64,000 nucleotides of DNA, from the NCBI GenBank assembly GCA_902596585.1, contig CACJUL010000003.1:19179-83178 (forward strand), in the 5' to 3' direction. The DNA is from an uncultured Prochlorococcus sp. Lineage in GTDB: Bacteria; Cyanobacteriota; Cyanobacteriia; PCC-6307; Cyanobiaceae. The notes under the pieces were generated by a model. That model made no database searches, was not told the origin of the DNA, and worked only from the letters and a program-made list of their open reading frames with translations. Each line of letters opens with the position of its first letter. Position 1 is the first letter of the stretch. The translations under genes were made by a program, and so were the position numbers. Below are positions 34,311-43,883 of the stretch, piece after piece.

Positions 34311-34930
34311 TTAGATATTCTAACCTGCTTGATATAATCTTCTTTACTAATTTTTTCTAGTACATCAAGTCCTTCTATAATTTTCCCAAAAATCGAATAC
34401 CTTCCGTCTAGTTCTGGAATTTTATTAGTTACAAAAAAAAATTCAGTAGATGAAGAGTTGTTTTTACCACTCTTAACCATAGCAATTGTCCCTTTCTCAA
34501 AATTATAAATTAAATCTTCAGTTTCACTAGAATTTTTTATCTGATAATTATATCTTGGCTTTATTTCTTCTTTAAATTTAATCTCTAAAGGTATTAGAGG
34601 GACTGTTTTTTTCAAATTTTGATTTCTTTCGGTATAAAATTGAGTGTCTGGATTAACGCCTCCATGTATTAACTTGTTTTGAGGATAATTTATTATCTTA
34701 TAAAACTTTTGATTTACATAAATATCATTATTTATATTCTCTAAAAAGTTTGATACTGTAACTGGATTGTCTTTACCAAACAATTTAACTTTAAAATTTC
34801 CTCTTGAAGTTTCAAAAGAAACTACTTTATTGTTTCGTATACAACTAAATTTGAGTTTTTGGCAATAATAATTTGGATCGATACTTTTATTGAAACTACA
34901 AGCAGGCACCAAAAATATTAAAGAGATCAA
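34307..34930 (-). CDS. Cyclophilin-type peptidyl-prolyl isomerase, lipoprotein
   Basis: 207 residues. A short N-terminal hydrophobic stretch ends in LVPACSFN, a lipobox with Cys 11, so it is probably a lipoprotein. The cyclophilin domain follows: [29 protein letters not shown], '[12 protein letters not shown]', '[23 protein letters not shown]' and '[21 protein letters not shown]'. Some catalytic residues of classical cyclophilins (the FHR motif) are not obvious, so activity may be weak. It may act on periplasmic or thylakoid-lumen proteins. Confidence 0.8.
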   Translation of the reverse strand: MISLIFLVPACSFNKSIDPNYYCQKLKFSCIRNNKVVSFETSRGNFKVKLFGKDNPVTVSNFLENINNDIYVNQKFYKIINYPQNKLIHGGVNPDTQFYTERNQNLKKTVPLIPLEIKFKEEIKPRYNYQIKNSSETEDLIYNFEKGTIAMVKSGKNNSSSTEFFFVTNKIPELDGRYSIFGKIIEGLDVLEKISKEDYIKQVRISN

Positions 34931-34959
34931 ATATGTAACTCTTAAAAGATTTTTTTTCT

Positions 34960-35517
34960 TTATTTTAAACCCTCCAAATTAACATCTAAAAATTTAGCTA
35001 ACCGCGCTCCCTCTTCTTCTACTTGAAGAAGTGGTTTAAGTTCGCCTGCTCCTGTAAGAGGAAGGGGTTTTTTTCTACCTTTAAGTACCAAAGCAATCCT
35101 TCTCCTAGGATTAAATCCCTCGCTTATATCTAATTTAACTGATTTAATTTCATCGAATTTTAATTTAACTTCAATATCCTTAAATAAACCTTTTCTTTTT
35201 ATCTCTACAGATTTAGTTGATTTATCGAACAAATTACTTCCTGAACCAAAATTTATATAGACCAAATACCATAAATAAAAATTTAATAAATTAGCTATTA
35301 CACCATAAGCTCCCATTATTATTCCTTGAGGTATGAACAATAAAGTTGAAGGATTCCCTAAGGGTAATAAATCCCTTCCCGTGTAGCTTGATAAAGAAGC
35401 CAAGAGAAAACCAATTCCCCCAATTGTAAGCATCCCACCAATAATGTAATTCGAAATCTTTCTTGATCCCCCAATTTTTTGTTCGATTTTATCGAAAGTA
35501 GAAAGGTCAGAATTCAT
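34960..35517 (-). CDS. ycf4: Ycf4, photosystem I assembly protein
   Basis: 185 residues. Two N-terminal membrane helices (YIIGGMLTIGGIGFLLASLSSY and IPQGIIMGAYGVIANLLNFYLWYLVYINF) are followed by a soluble domain with 'GLFKDIEVKLKFDEIKSVKLDI' and 'ALVLKGRKKPLPLTGAGELKPL'. All match Ycf4, which is needed for PSI assembly. Minus strand, divergent from psbD over a 182-base promoter region. Confidence 0.94.
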   Translation of the reverse strand: MNSDLSTFDKIEQKIGGSRKISNYIIGGMLTIGGIGFLLASLSSYTGRDLLPLGNPSTLLFIPQGIIMGAYGVIANLLNFYLWYLVYINFGSGSNLFDKSTKSVEIKRKGLFKDIEVKLKFDEIKSVKLDISEGFNPRRRIALVLKGRKKPLPLTGAGELKPLLQVEEEGARLAKFLDVNLEGLK

Positions 35518-35699
35518 TTTTATCTTTTTTTAGAGCTTAGTTCAGATAATTTAACAAACTAAGGGAGTATTCTTACCTATTTTTTAATAAAAAAGTCAGG
35601 AAAGCTTTACAAGGCATTTCAGATATACAAAAATTTCCCCACATTACTCTCAATCTTTGTTACAGTCACTGCGTATCCCGAAGCTAAAAACGATTTCTC

Positions 35700-36776
35700 A
35701 TGACGATCGCAGTTGGTAGCGCCCCACAAAGAGGATGGTTTGATGTCCTTGATGATTGGTTGAAGCGCGACCGCTTTGTATTTATTGGTTGGTCCGGACT
35801 ACTTCTACTTCCTTGTGCATATCTTGCTATTGGAGGTTGGTTTGTCGGAACAACATTTGTTACCTCTTGGTACACACATGGAGTTGCAAGCTCATACCTT
35901 GAAGGTTGTAACTTTTTAACAGCAGCTGTAAGTACCCCTGGTGATGCCATGGGACACAGTCTTCTATTTTTATGGGGTCCTGAGGCCCAAGGTAGTTTCG
36001 TTAGATGGCTACAACTTGGTGGTCTTTGGAACTTTGTTGCATTACATGGAGTATTTGGCCTAATTGGTTTTATGCTTCGTCAGTTTGAAATTGCTGGCCT
36101 TGTTGGGATTAGACCATACAATGCTTTAGCTTTCTCAGCAGTTATTGCAGTTTTCACAAGTATCTTCCTTATTTACCCTTTAGGACAGCATAGTTGGTTC
36201 TTCGCACCTTCATTTGGTGTCGCAGCAATCTTCCGCTACATACTTTTCATTCAAGGTTTTCACAACATTACCTTAAATCCTTTCCACATGATGGGTGTTG
36301 CTGGAATTCTTGGTGGTGCTTTACTTTGCGCTATCCATGGAGCTACAGTTCAAAACACTTTATATGAAGATACAAGTATCTACACAGATGGTAAGGTTCA
36401 AAGTTCAACATTTAGAGCTTTCGACCCAACACAAGAAGAAGAAACCTATTCAATGATTACAGCGAATAGATTCTGGAGTCAAATCTTCGGTATCGCTTTC
36501 TCTAACAAGCGTTTCTTACACTTTTTGATGCTATTTGTACCTGTAATGGGTATGTGGACATCTTCAATTGGTATTGTCGGATTAGCATTGAATTTAAGAG
36601 CTTATGATTTTGTAAGCCAAGAAATCCGTGCAGCAGAAGATCCAGAATTTGAAACTTTCTATACAAAAAATATACTTTTGAACGAAGGTATGCGAGCATG
36701 GATGTCTTCTGTGGATCAACCACACGAAAACTTTGTATTCCCTGAGGAGGTTCTTCCACGTGGAAACGCCCTTTAA
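35700..36776 (+). CDS. psbD: Photosystem II D2 protein
   Basis: 358 residues starting [20 protein letters not shown]. The five transmembrane helices and cofactor ligands are present: '[17 protein letters not shown]', '[19 protein letters not shown]', '[19 protein letters not shown]' and '[15 protein letters not shown]', then '[37 protein letters not shown]' with the iron-ligand histidine. D2 forms the PSII reaction core with D1. The upstream region (35518-35699) holds the promoter; a TTTACAAG and a GTTACAGT there weakly resemble HLR1 half-sites. Overlaps psbC. Confidence 0.98.
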   Translation: MTIAVGSAPQRGWFDVLDDWLKRDRFVFIGWSGLLLLPCAYLAIGGWFVGTTFVTSWYTHGVASSYLEGCNFLTAAVSTPGDAMGHSLLFLWGPEAQGSFVRWLQLGGLWNFVALHGVFGLIGFMLRQFEIAGLVGIRPYNALAFSAVIAVFTSIFLIYPLGQHSWFFAPSFGVAAIFRYILFIQGFHNITLNPFHMMGVAGILGGALLCAIHGATVQNTLYEDTSIYTDGKVQSSTFRAFDPTQEEETYSMITANRFWSQIFGIAFSNKRFLHFLMLFVPVMGMWTSSIGIVGLALNLRAYDFVSQEIRAAEDPEFETFYTKNILLNEGMRAWMSSVDQPHENFVFPEEVLPRGNAL

Positions 36777-38142
36777 TAACTTATTAAGAGCTCCAAACCA
36801 AAGTATTGAGGAAACTGGCTATGCCTGGTATGTAGGCAATGCTAGATTAATCAATTTATCTGGACGTTTATTAGGAGCTCACATTGCTCACTCTGGACTT
36901 ATTGTCTTTTGGGCGGGAGCAATGATGCTCTTCGAGGTTAATCATTTTACTTTTGATAAACCAATGTGGGAGCAAGGTCTAATCTGTATGCCACACGTTG
37001 CTATGTTTGGTTACGGAATAGGTCCTGGTGGTGAAGTTACTGATATCATGCCTTTCTTCCAGGCAGGTGTGGTTCATTTAATAGCTTCAGCTGTTCTTGG
37101 TTTTGGTGGTATTTACCATTCATTAGCAGGTCCAGAAAAACTTGAAGAAGATTTTCCATTTTTCTCCACAGATTGGAGAGACAAAAATCAAATGACCAAT
37201 ATTCTTGGATATCATTTGATTGTTCTAGGTGTAGGTGCTCTAGCATGGTCAGTAAACTGGTGTTTTATTGGCGGTGCATATGATACATGGGCACCTGGTG
37301 GTGGTGAAGTTAGACTTGTAAATCCAACGTTAGATCCAAGAGTTATTCTTGGTTATCTATTTAGATCTCCTTGGGGAGGAGCTGGTTCAATAATCGGTGT
37401 TAACTCCATTGAAGATATTGTTGGTGGACATGTTTACGTGGGTATTACTGCAATTATTGGAGGAATATTCCATATCTTTACTAAACCCTTTGGATGGGCA
37501 AGAAGAGCATTCATCTGGAATGGTGAAGGACTATTAAGTTATGCTCTTGGTGGAATATGTGTTGCAAGTTTTATTGCTTCAACATTCATCTGGTTTAACA
37601 ACACTGCTTACCCTTCTGAGTTTTATGGTCCAACAAACGCTGAAGCTTCACAGGCACAAAGCTTTACTTTCCTTGTGAGAGACCAAAGAATTGGAGCTAA
37701 CGTAGGTTCAACAATGGGACCAACTGGTTTAGGTAAGTATCTCATGAGATCTCCTACTGGTGAAATTATATTTGGTGGTGAAACAATGAGATTTTGGGAT
37801 TTCAGAGGTCCATGGTTAGAGCCTTTAAGAGGACCTAACGGATTGAGCCTTGAAAAAATCCAGAATGATATTCAGCCTTGGCAGGTAAGAAGAGCTGCTG
37901 AATATATGACTCATGCTCCTAACGCTTCTATCAACTCCGTTGGTGGAATCATTACAGAGCCTAATGCTGTTAACTTCGTTAACTTAAGACAGTGGTTAGC
38001 TGCAGCTCAATTCTTCCTAGGATGGTTTACATTTATTGGTCATCTTTGGCATGCTGGTCGTGCTAGAGCAGCCGCTGCTGGTTTCGAAAAAGGAATCGAC
38101 AGAAAGAGTGAACCAGCTCTAGAAATGCCTGATTTAGATTAA
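36760..38142 (+). CDS. psbC: Photosystem II CP43 antenna protein
   Basis: 461 residues from GTG 36760, which lies inside the last codons of psbD (17-base overlap); the alternative ATG 36733 would add a run of residues foreign to the family. The protein begins [20 protein letters not shown] and contains six membrane helices with chlorophyll-ligating His, the long lumenal loop, and '[27 protein letters not shown]'. CP43 is an inner PSII antenna. A strong terminator follows, so psbD-psbC form one unit. Confidence 0.97.
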   Translation: METPFNNLLRAPNQSIEETGYAWYVGNARLINLSGRLLGAHIAHSGLIVFWAGAMMLFEVNHFTFDKPMWEQGLICMPHVAMFGYGIGPGGEVTDIMPFFQAGVVHLIASAVLGFGGIYHSLAGPEKLEEDFPFFSTDWRDKNQMTNILGYHLIVLGVGALAWSVNWCFIGGAYDTWAPGGGEVRLVNPTLDPRVILGYLFRSPWGGAGSIIGVNSIEDIVGGHVYVGITAIIGGIFHIFTKPFGWARRAFIWNGEGLLSYALGGICVASFIASTFIWFNNTAYPSEFYGPTNAEASQAQSFTFLVRDQRIGANVGSTMGPTGLGKYLMRSPTGEIIFGGETMRFWDFRGPWLEPLRGPNGLSLEKIQNDIQPWQVRRAAEYMTHAPNASINSVGGIITEPNAVNFVNLRQWLAAAQFFLGWFTFIGHLWHAGRARAAAAGFEKGIDRKSEPALEMPDLD

Positions 38143-38162
38143 ATTCTATCTCAACTAAAAAG

Positions 38163-38189
38163 CCCTATCTTTTGATAGGGTTTTTTTTT
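38163..38189. terminator. Bidirectional intrinsic terminator after psbC
   Basis: CCCTATC (38163-38169) and GATAGGG (38174-38180) form a 7-bp stem with a TTTT loop, followed by nine T on the plus strand. On the minus strand it is followed by CTTTTT, so it may also end the maf transcript. Confidence 0.85.
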
Positions 38190-38200
38190 GCTCGATTTTA

Positions 38201-38812
38201 TTATCTGTATAAATTTTCTCTGAGCCATGGCAGGCTTAAACCCATTACATTACTGAAACAACCCTCTATTTTTTCTATATATTTACCACCTATACCTTCC
38301 AAGGCGAATCCCCCGGCGCAGTATAAAGGTTCATTTGTATCTACATAACTCTTGATTTCCCAATCTCCCAACTTAGAAAAATAAACTTTTGAACTTACTG
38401 TTTTTTTTATTATTTCAGTGATTTTAAAATTTTTGGAAGTTGAATCAAAATTCCCAATTATTAGAGTATGACCAGTATGTAAAAATCCAAATTCTCCAGA
38501 CATTTTTTTCCATCTAATAAATGCCTCCTCTTTATTAGATGGTTTTCCATAAGCTTCTCCTTTAAATTCAAAAATTGAATCGCACCCAAGTATTTCCAAT
38601 GGACCATAATTAAATTCTTCGGGCAATGATAAGTTTTGAATATTTTCAGATAAATTATTAGCCTTTTGAAAAGATAATTCCAAAGCTAAATTAAATATAT
38701 TCTTTTCTTGAATAGTAGTTTCATCAAAGTCACTTGATTTTTGGATAAATTCAATTTGACAATTTTCTAGTAATTTCTTTCTAGATTGAGAAGCAGAGGC
38801 TAGAATTAACAC
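38201..38812 (-). CDS. maf: Maf-like nucleoside triphosphate pyrophosphatase
   Basis: 203 residues. N-terminal [20 protein letters not shown], the Maf signature SxSxRR-like loop; then 'DFDET', '[23 protein letters not shown]', '[18 protein letters not shown]' and '[34 protein letters not shown]'. Maf proteins hydrolyse non-canonical or modified nucleotides and affect septation in some bacteria. It is convergent with psbC. Confidence 0.93.
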   Translation of the reverse strand: MLILASASQSRKKLLENCQIEFIQKSSDFDETTIQEKNIFNLALELSFQKANNLSENIQNLSLPEEFNYGPLEILGCDSIFEFKGEAYGKPSNKEEAFIRWKKMSGEFGFLHTGHTLIIGNFDSTSKNFKITEIIKKTVSSKVYFSKLGDWEIKSYVDTNEPLYCAGGFALEGIGGKYIEKIEGCFSNVMGLSLPWLRENLYR

Positions 38813-38878
38813 AAATTTTTTTCCAAATTATAATTCAAATTACTAATTAATAAATTTCAAAATTAATATAAATTACTA

Positions 38879-40408
38879 ATGGATTTAGAAGGCAAATTAT
38901 ATGAAATAAAGAAACCAATAATGGTCCTAGGCACTTCCAGTGGAGCAGGGAAATCTTTAACGGTTACTGCTATTTGCAGGATTCTTAAAAATTTAGGAGA
39001 AGAACCAATACCTTTTAAAGGACAAAATATGAGTAACAACGCTTGGGTTGATTGGGAAGGTGGAGAGATGGCATATTCACAAGCTCTTCAAGCTTTTGCT
39101 TGTGGTGTTAATCCATCTGCTGAGATGAATCCCATTTTATTAAAGCCACAGGGAAATTCAACAAGCGAGGTCATTCACCTTGGTAAAAGTATAGGAATAA
39201 CAACCGCCAAAAATTACTACCAAGATTGGTTTATTCCTGGCTGGGAAGTAATTAAAAAAAGTCTTAATTCTATTTATAAAAAAAAACCAAATTGCCGTTT
39301 AATTATCGAAGGAGCTGGAAGTCCAGTAGAGATGAATTTGATTCATAGAGACCTCACAAATTTAAGAGTTGCTAAGTATTTAAATGCAAATTGCATTTTG
39401 GTTACTGATATTGAAAGAGGAGGAGTATTTGCACAAATAATCGGAACCCTTGAATTAATGAAACCTGAAGAAAAAAAACTTATTAAGGGAATAATTATAA
39501 ATAGATTCAGAGGAGACCTTTCATTATTTGAAGAAGGGAAAAAATGGATAGAAGATAAAACTCAAATACCAGTTATCGGAATTATCCCATGGTTAAATGA
39601 TTCATTCCCCCCAGAAGACTCTTTAGATTTACTAGAAAAAAAATCACGTTTCACAAATCCTGATATCAAAGTTGGAATAATAAAATTACCATCCATAAGT
39701 AACTTCTCAGATTTTGATCCATTAGAAAATGAAGAATCAATATTAATTGAATGGATTAGAGAATCGCAAAACTTGAGAAAGTATGACTTTATTATTCTGC
39801 CTGGGAGTAAACAAACTATTAAAGATCAGATTTTTCTTGAAAATTCTGGTTTAGCTCAAGATATAAGGGAATATTCCAATGACAAAGGAAATATTATTGG
39901 CATTTGTGGAGGTTTACAAATGTTAGGAATAACACTTGACGATCCTTATTTTAAAGAGGGTTCCAAAAATCTTTCTGAACAAAAAATTAAAGGTATTGGA
40001 TTACTACCATTAAAAACAACTTTCTTTGAAAAAAAATTAACACGTCAGATTAACTCTGAATCTGTATGGCCATGCAAATCAAAAATTAATGGATTTGAAA
40101 TTCACAATGGGCAGACAAAATTAGATAAAACTCAAAACTTATCAAAGATTAAACCTATCTTCAAAGACTTAGATCTAGGCTGGTATAAAGAAAATAATGG
40201 TGGTGGAACTATTGCAGGAACATATATACATGGAATTTTTGAAAATGATAGTTGGAGAGATCAATACATTAATTTAATAAGAAAAAGTAAAAATCTGCCA
40301 ACAAAAGCTAAAAAATCAATATCTTATAAAATAAAAAGAGAATCTATTATTGATAAACTTGCTAGTGAATTTGATAGACATTTAAATATCACATCAATAT
40401 TAAGTTGA
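38879..40408 (+). CDS. cobQ: Cobyric acid synthase
   Basis: 509 residues. N-terminal ATP-binding region IMVLGTSSGAGKSLTVTAIC, 'FKGQNMSNNAWVDWEGGEMAYSQALQA', 'IIEGAGSPVEMNLIHRDLTNLRVAKY', 'VTDIERGGVFAQIIGTLELM'. The C-terminal amidotransferase domain has the nucleophile in IIGICGGLQMLG and the His/Glu pair at YIHGIFEN. It amidates the corrin ring in (pseudo)cobalamin biosynthesis. It overlaps the ferredoxin gene by four bases. Confidence 0.97.
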   Translation: MDLEGKLYEIKKPIMVLGTSSGAGKSLTVTAICRILKNLGEEPIPFKGQNMSNNAWVDWEGGEMAYSQALQAFACGVNPSAEMNPILLKPQGNSTSEVIHLGKSIGITTAKNYYQDWFIPGWEVIKKSLNSIYKKKPNCRLIIEGAGSPVEMNLIHRDLTNLRVAKYLNANCILVTDIERGGVFAQIIGTLELMKPEEKKLIKGIIINRFRGDLSLFEEGKKWIEDKTQIPVIGIIPWLNDSFPPEDSLDLLEKKSRFTNPDIKVGIIKLPSISNFSDFDPLENEESILIEWIRESQNLRKYDFIILPGSKQTIKDQIFLENSGLAQDIREYSNDKGNIIGICGGLQMLGITLDDPYFKEGSKNLSEQKIKGIGLLPLKTTFFEKKLTRQINSESVWPCKSKINGFEIHNGQTKLDKTQNLSKIKPIFKDLDLGWYKENNGGGTIAGTYIHGIFENDSWRDQYINLIRKSKNLPTKAKKSISYKIKRESIIDKLASEFDRHLNITSILS

Positions 40409-40656
40409 AAGAAAAAAGCATAAAAATTATATGGCCAAATAATAATGAAACATTTGTTTCAGAGGGTGATGATTGGTTTTCTTCTGCGGAAAAAGCAGGT
40501 TTAGAAATCCCTACTGGATGCCTTACAGGAAGTTGCGGAGCCTGTGAAATAGATGTAAATGGTGAAACTGTAAGGGCTTGTATCAGTGATATTAAAAATA
40601 AAAAAAAATGCACGTTAAAGGTTTCTTTAACTACAGACCCCTTTTGGGAAAAATAA
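40405..40656 (+). CDS. [2Fe-2S] plant-type ferredoxin-like protein
   Basis: 83 residues starting at TTG 40405, overlapping the cobQ stop. The cluster motif is CLTGSCGACEIDVNGETVRAC (C-x4-C-x2-C and a distal C), the plant-type 2Fe-2S arrangement. Residues before it (WFSSAEKAGLEIPTG) match the family. It is shorter than photosynthetic ferredoxin and ends with KVSLTTDPFWEK. Its coupling to cobQ may be chance or may indicate electron supply to corrin synthesis. Convergent with the VTT gene. Confidence 0.85.
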   Translation: MKEKSIKIIWPNNNETFVSEGDDWFSSAEKAGLEIPTGCLTGSCGACEIDVNGETVRACISDIKNKKKCTLKVSLTTDPFWEK

Positions 40657-40662
40657 ATTTAA

Positions 40663-41196
40663 CTAAACAATTCTAATTATTGTGAAAAGAAAAATATAAT
40701 AAAAAAATGATCCTAAAAATGTGTTTATTAGAATAGCCTTCTTTTTGATTTTTGAAGAGGCAATAATATAACTTCCCAAAATATGAGGAATTATTGGGAA
40801 AGATCTAATTATTAAAATATAGGGTGATCTAAAAGTAATCTTTTCTAGGTATTTATAAAGATTATTTTTTTCTGTTCCTTTTAAAAACAATATATTTCTA
40901 GAAAATTTGAATTTTATTTTTCTCAAAATAAGAACTTGAATAACACTTAAAATAGTTAAAGCAGGAGAAAAACATAAAACATAATATATTCCAAAAAGTT
41001 TTATTAGTACAAAGTCAAAAACAATTGATAAGGGAAGACCTAAAAAAATAGAAATAATATTTAGGGCTATTAAATATTGGTATTGAATATTTTTAAATAG
41101 AGGTTCGAGGTCATAAGTATATTTAAATATTAATGCCAAAAAATAAACCCCTAAATAAGTAAAAAATACTTTAAAAATTACTGATTTATATTTCAT
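40663..41196 (-). CDS. VTT/DedA-like (SNARE-associated) membrane protein
   Basis: ATG 41196 is preferred to the upstream TTG 41223. The product has about five hydrophobic segments: FFTYLGVYFLALIFKYTY, 'YLIALNIISIFLGLPLSIVFDFVLIKLFGIYYVLCFSPALTILSVIQVLIL', then 'YLEKITFRSPYILIIRSFPIIPHILGSYIIASSKIKKKAILINTFLGSFFYYIFLF'. The 'RSFPIIPH...GSYIIA' block is the VTT-domain re-entrant signature (R..P..P). DedA-family members are lipid scramblases or membrane homeostasis proteins. Length matches the family's core. Confidence 0.7.
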   Translation of the reverse strand: MKYKSVIFKVFFTYLGVYFLALIFKYTYDLEPLFKNIQYQYLIALNIISIFLGLPLSIVFDFVLIKLFGIYYVLCFSPALTILSVIQVLILRKIKFKFSRNILFLKGTEKNNLYKYLEKITFRSPYILIIRSFPIIPHILGSYIIASSKIKKKAILINTFLGSFFYYIFLFTIIRIV

Positions 41197-41365
41197 ATTT
41201 TTTTCTAAATATGCAAAAGGCAAGAATTAAGAATAATAATGTAAAAACTGAACTCAGAAGTTTCTTTTTAAAGTTATCATTAGTCAAAACATCAATTACT
41301 AAGATATCATTTTTTTTATTTTTCTCTGAAAATATATATCTAACAATTTTTGATACAGTTACATA
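41186..41365 (-). pseudogene. Remnant reading frame before the VTT gene
   Basis: An open frame of about 58 codons has no start; it reads ...SEKNKKNDILVIDVLTND..., then NFKKKLLSSVFTLLFLILAF, and stops just inside the VTT gene. It holds a C-terminal membrane helix followed by basic residues. The overlap and the lack of any ATG/GTG/TTG before residue 34 suggest a decayed gene (or one starting at a rare codon). Bases 41366-41513 show nothing else. Confidence 0.3.
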
Positions 41366-41513
41366 TCACAGTCCCTAGCCTGCTTTATTAATTGAAATGG
41401 AGGCCTAACAGTTCCACCCTAGAGAATAATTTAGAACTATCCTGAAAAGTTTTTCATGTCGACAATCTATTTCCCTCCAAAAAATCAACTAAGCAAACTT
41501 TTTATGTTTTCCC

Positions 41514-42125
41514 TCACCTAAATAAAATATAATTGAAAGACAAACTAATTCGTTCCTCATCTATATCATTAGGTTCAACGGAATGAGGTAACCAAGAAGG
41601 AAAAACAATTAGTAACTTTTCTTCAGGCTTTACTGGAATTTTTGGTAAGTCATTTGGAAGGAATTTATAACCCTGTTTAAAAAATCCCATATTCTCCTCA
41701 GATTGCAAAAATCTCTCGTTATAATCTTTTAAAAAAAGAAGATTTCCTCCTTTCATTTCTTGAGGAACTTTAATATAAAAAACACCTGAATATTTAGCAC
41801 CAGGATGCGTATGTGGGACATTAGACCCTCCTTTACCATTAATATTTATCCAAAAATCTACTAATCGAACATTTTCTCTTCTAGACTCTTGATGTATAGC
41901 CTGAATACGTTTAGTAATTTGTTTCATTAATTTCAAGATCTCAGGCGGATTCTTAAAATTACATAAGTTGGGAGAATGATATGAGTTTTGACCTAAATTA
42001 CTTTTGTTTTTAGAAGGGATATTTTTTCTAATTTCGTAACATTCTTTTTGCAAGTTGCTAATATTTACCTCTATAAGAGAATTCCAAAAAGGTTTTGGAA
42101 ATATATAGAATTTTTTTATTTCCAA
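41514..42125 (-). CDS. Putative 2OG-Fe(II) oxygenase
   Basis: 203 residues of a phage/bacterial oxygenase family with a double-stranded beta-helix. The iron and 2-oxoglutarate motifs are HTHPGAKYSGVFYIKVPQEM (HxH...), 'GGNLLFLKD', and 'LIVFPSWLPHSVEPN...EERISLSFNYIL' (His and Arg). It resembles the family of putative 2OG-Fe(II) oxygenases near DNA or cyanophage metabolic genes. It is the last ordinary gene before the tRNA-Ser element and is likely chromosomal. Confidence 0.8.
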   Translation of the reverse strand: MEIKKFYIFPKPFWNSLIEVNISNLQKECYEIRKNIPSKNKSNLGQNSYHSPNLCNFKNPPEILKLMKQITKRIQAIHQESRRENVRLVDFWININGKGGSNVPHTHPGAKYSGVFYIKVPQEMKGGNLLFLKDYNERFLQSEENMGFFKQGYKFLPNDLPKIPVKPEEKLLIVFPSWLPHSVEPNDIDEERISLSFNYILFR

Positions 42126-42429
42126 ATTTTTTATTCAAATATGTAAATCATATCATGATGCAATATCCGAAGAACACAGACATCCCCGCTAACAAAAGTG
42201 TCAAAAAAACTTCTCTTTAAACCAAAAGATAAACTTTATATTGAATATTGAATATTGAAAATTGAAAATCTGAAATTAAATTAGAGTGATGATTTCTCAG
42301 GATCTTAAATAATTATTAGTCCATGAAATAGAAAGATTAGAAATATTACTGAGAGGGTGTCAGTTGAGATGGATACATGGGACACGCTCAGATACTTGCT
42401 TACACAGGTATTCTCGTAAATAAGTAAAA

Positions 42430-42453
42430 TTACACCAACATTTCCACCAACAT
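42430..42453 (+). repeat. Degenerate ACCAACAT repeats
   Basis: TTACACCAACAT (42430) and TTCCACCAACAT (42442) are two adjacent 12-base units, each differing from the exact ATCCACCAACAC units found at 42689 and 45701. The shared 12-base period shows that this is a decayed part of the same array type. Confidence 0.5.
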
Positions 42454-42607
42454 TTTCTTTTAAAAAGGTCCTACATTGTCTGAATTCACCTGATATGATC
42501 AGACACCGTTTTAAGAATAAAATACAATAATTGTTGTTATAACAGGTCTTTACAAAGATTTTGAATCTAAGGGAACACCTCTGACACGGTCAGACAATAA
42601 AAAAATC

Positions 42608-42624
42608 CGGAGAGGGTGAAATTC
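42608..42624 (+). repeat. att-like partial copy of tRNA-Ser 3' end (left)
   Basis: CGGAGAGGGTGAAATTC matches the first bases of the tRNA-Ser gene read from its 3' end (CGGAGAGGGTGGGATTC at 46466): identical 11 bases, two differences, then four identical. It lies in the same orientation as the tRNA, as expected for a direct-repeat attachment site left by site-specific insertion. Confidence 0.65.
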
Positions 42625-42644
42625 ACTTTCAACATACATAGGCA

Positions 42645-42664
42645 GATACTGGAATATATAGGAC
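42645..42664 (+). repeat. TATATAGGAC motif, left copy
   Basis: GATACTGGAATATATAGGAC resembles GATTGGACTATATAGGAC at 45788-45805 beyond the gene block. The shared core is ATATAGGAC with similar flanks. Both copies lie beside ATCCACCAACAC arrays. Its role is unknown; a protein-binding or crossover site is possible. Confidence 0.4.
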
Positions 42665-42688
42665 TTATTTTTGAGTGGTTAAGGACAT

Positions 42689-42712
42689 ATCCACCAACAC
42701 ATCCACCAACAC
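42689..42712 (+). repeat. ATCCACCAACAC tandem repeat, left pair
   Basis: Two exact 12-base units, ATCCACCAACAC, in tandem. The same unit occurs four times on the far side of the element (45701-45766), always in this orientation. Iteron-like size and spacing. Confidence 0.8.
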
Positions 42713-42856
42713 CAAATACTTGCCGATATTGGACGACACTGTACTGAAGAAAAATTAAGACGAAAAATTTATTGACCTCACATTTATAAAGTTTCTCAAA
42801 GAAACTTTGCATTAAATTTTATGTTTGCTTATATAAGTTTCCATCGAAAATTTAAC

Positions 42857-43780
42857 ATGAGTAATTCAAAAGAAAAACAATTAAAACTTAAAGGCATTCG
42901 TTTAAGAAAAAATTCTGAGGATATGAAAAACTTAGCGAGCATAATGCCAAAAACTTTTGAAAATATAGAAAAAAGTTCATATGGCAAATATTCAACAGGT
43001 GTACCTGTAAGTTTTCATGATTTAGATGCAATGACACAAGGTCTTCAAAGAGGTTCATTAGTTGTTGTAGCGGGCAGACCTTCAATGGGTAAAACTTCTT
43101 TTGCTATGAACCTTGCAAAAAATGTTGCCAAAACAAATAAACTACCAGTTTGTTATTTCAGTTTGGAACAAAGTAAGGAGCAATTGAGTTATAGATTCCT
43201 TTCTATGGAACTTGGTATCGAATCAGGGAGATTGAGAACTGGAAGATTACAACAAGATGAATGGGGTCTACTTGGTTCTGAGATAGAAGGCATCGGAGAA
43301 GTGCCTGTATTTGTTTGTGATAAAGGTTCTATCAAAGTTAAAGAAATGCTTTCAAAAAGTAGAAAAATTAAAGAAAAAGAAGGACTAGGAGAACTTGGAT
43401 TAGTGGTAGTCGATTACATACAAATGATGGATGGTCCAAATAAAGAATCTAGAGATAAAGAGTTATCCAAAATTGTCCTTGATCTTAAAGAAATGGCAAA
43501 AGCATTGGATGTACCTGTAGTGCTTATGTCACAACTTTCTAGAGATATTGAAAAGAGAGCAAACTGTCGTCCAATGTTATGTGATTTAAGAGAAACACAA
43601 GGTTTAGAAGCACATGCAGATGTAGTAATTATGCTTTATAGAGATGAGTTTTATCATCCAGAGACTGAAGAACGAGGCATAGCAGAATTAATAGTCACCA
43701 AACACAGGAATGGTCCGGTTGGAACAGTGAAGTTACTTTTTGAACCGCAATTTACTAGATATAGAAATCTTGCTTCTTAA
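42857..43780 (+). CDS. Stand-alone DnaB-type helicase domain (SF4)
   Basis: 307 residues from ATG 42857 (MSNSKEKQLKLKGIRLRKNS); an in-frame ATG at 42821 would add 12 unremarkable residues. It has a Walker A (GRPSMGKTSFAMN, about residues 73-85), CYFSLEQSKEQLSYRF, Walker B 'LVVVDYIQMM', 'MSQLSRDIEKRAN', 'LRETQGLEAHADVVIMLYRDEFY' and 'LIVTKHRNGPVGTVKLLFEPQFTRY'. This is the C-terminal domain of the replicative helicase, but the usual 150-residue N-terminal domain of DnaB is missing. It is the first gene of the tRNA-linked element and may replicate it. Confidence 0.85.
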   Translation: MSNSKEKQLKLKGIRLRKNSEDMKNLASIMPKTFENIEKSSYGKYSTGVPVSFHDLDAMTQGLQRGSLVVVAGRPSMGKTSFAMNLAKNVAKTNKLPVCYFSLEQSKEQLSYRFLSMELGIESGRLRTGRLQQDEWGLLGSEIEGIGEVPVFVCDKGSIKVKEMLSKSRKIKEKEGLGELGLVVVDYIQMMDGPNKESRDKELSKIVLDLKEMAKALDVPVVLMSQLSRDIEKRANCRPMLCDLRETQGLEAHADVVIMLYRDEFYHPETEERGIAELIVTKHRNGPVGTVKLLFEPQFTRYRNLAS

Positions 43781-43883
43781 ACAGATTAAATTCTCTTTAA
43801 ATTAAGTTTTTTTAAAAGTTTATATTTTTTTAGTTCATTAATGTCATATTGCAAATTCAATAATTTTTAAAATCTTATTAATA

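Larger units (their letters stand above)
42126..42856. other. Non-coding left edge of the tRNA-Ser element
   Basis: About 730 bases without a gene I can support. Contents in order: short AT-rich direct repeats ATTGAATATTGAATATTG (from about 42239), a GAGAGGGTG at 42351, weak copies of the CCACCAAC repeat (42430-42453), an att-like copy (42608), a TATATAGGAC motif (42645), two exact repeats (42689-42712), and a leader before the helicase gene. This composition fits the boundary of an integrated element. Confidence 0.5.

Noticed and set aside
35684..35950. 88-codon minus-strand frame within psbD
   Set aside because: Antisense shadow of the highly conserved psbD start.
42567..42812. 81-codon minus-strand frame
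   Set aside because: It is composed of the translated repeat array (GVGGCVGG) and has no homology or ribosome binding site.
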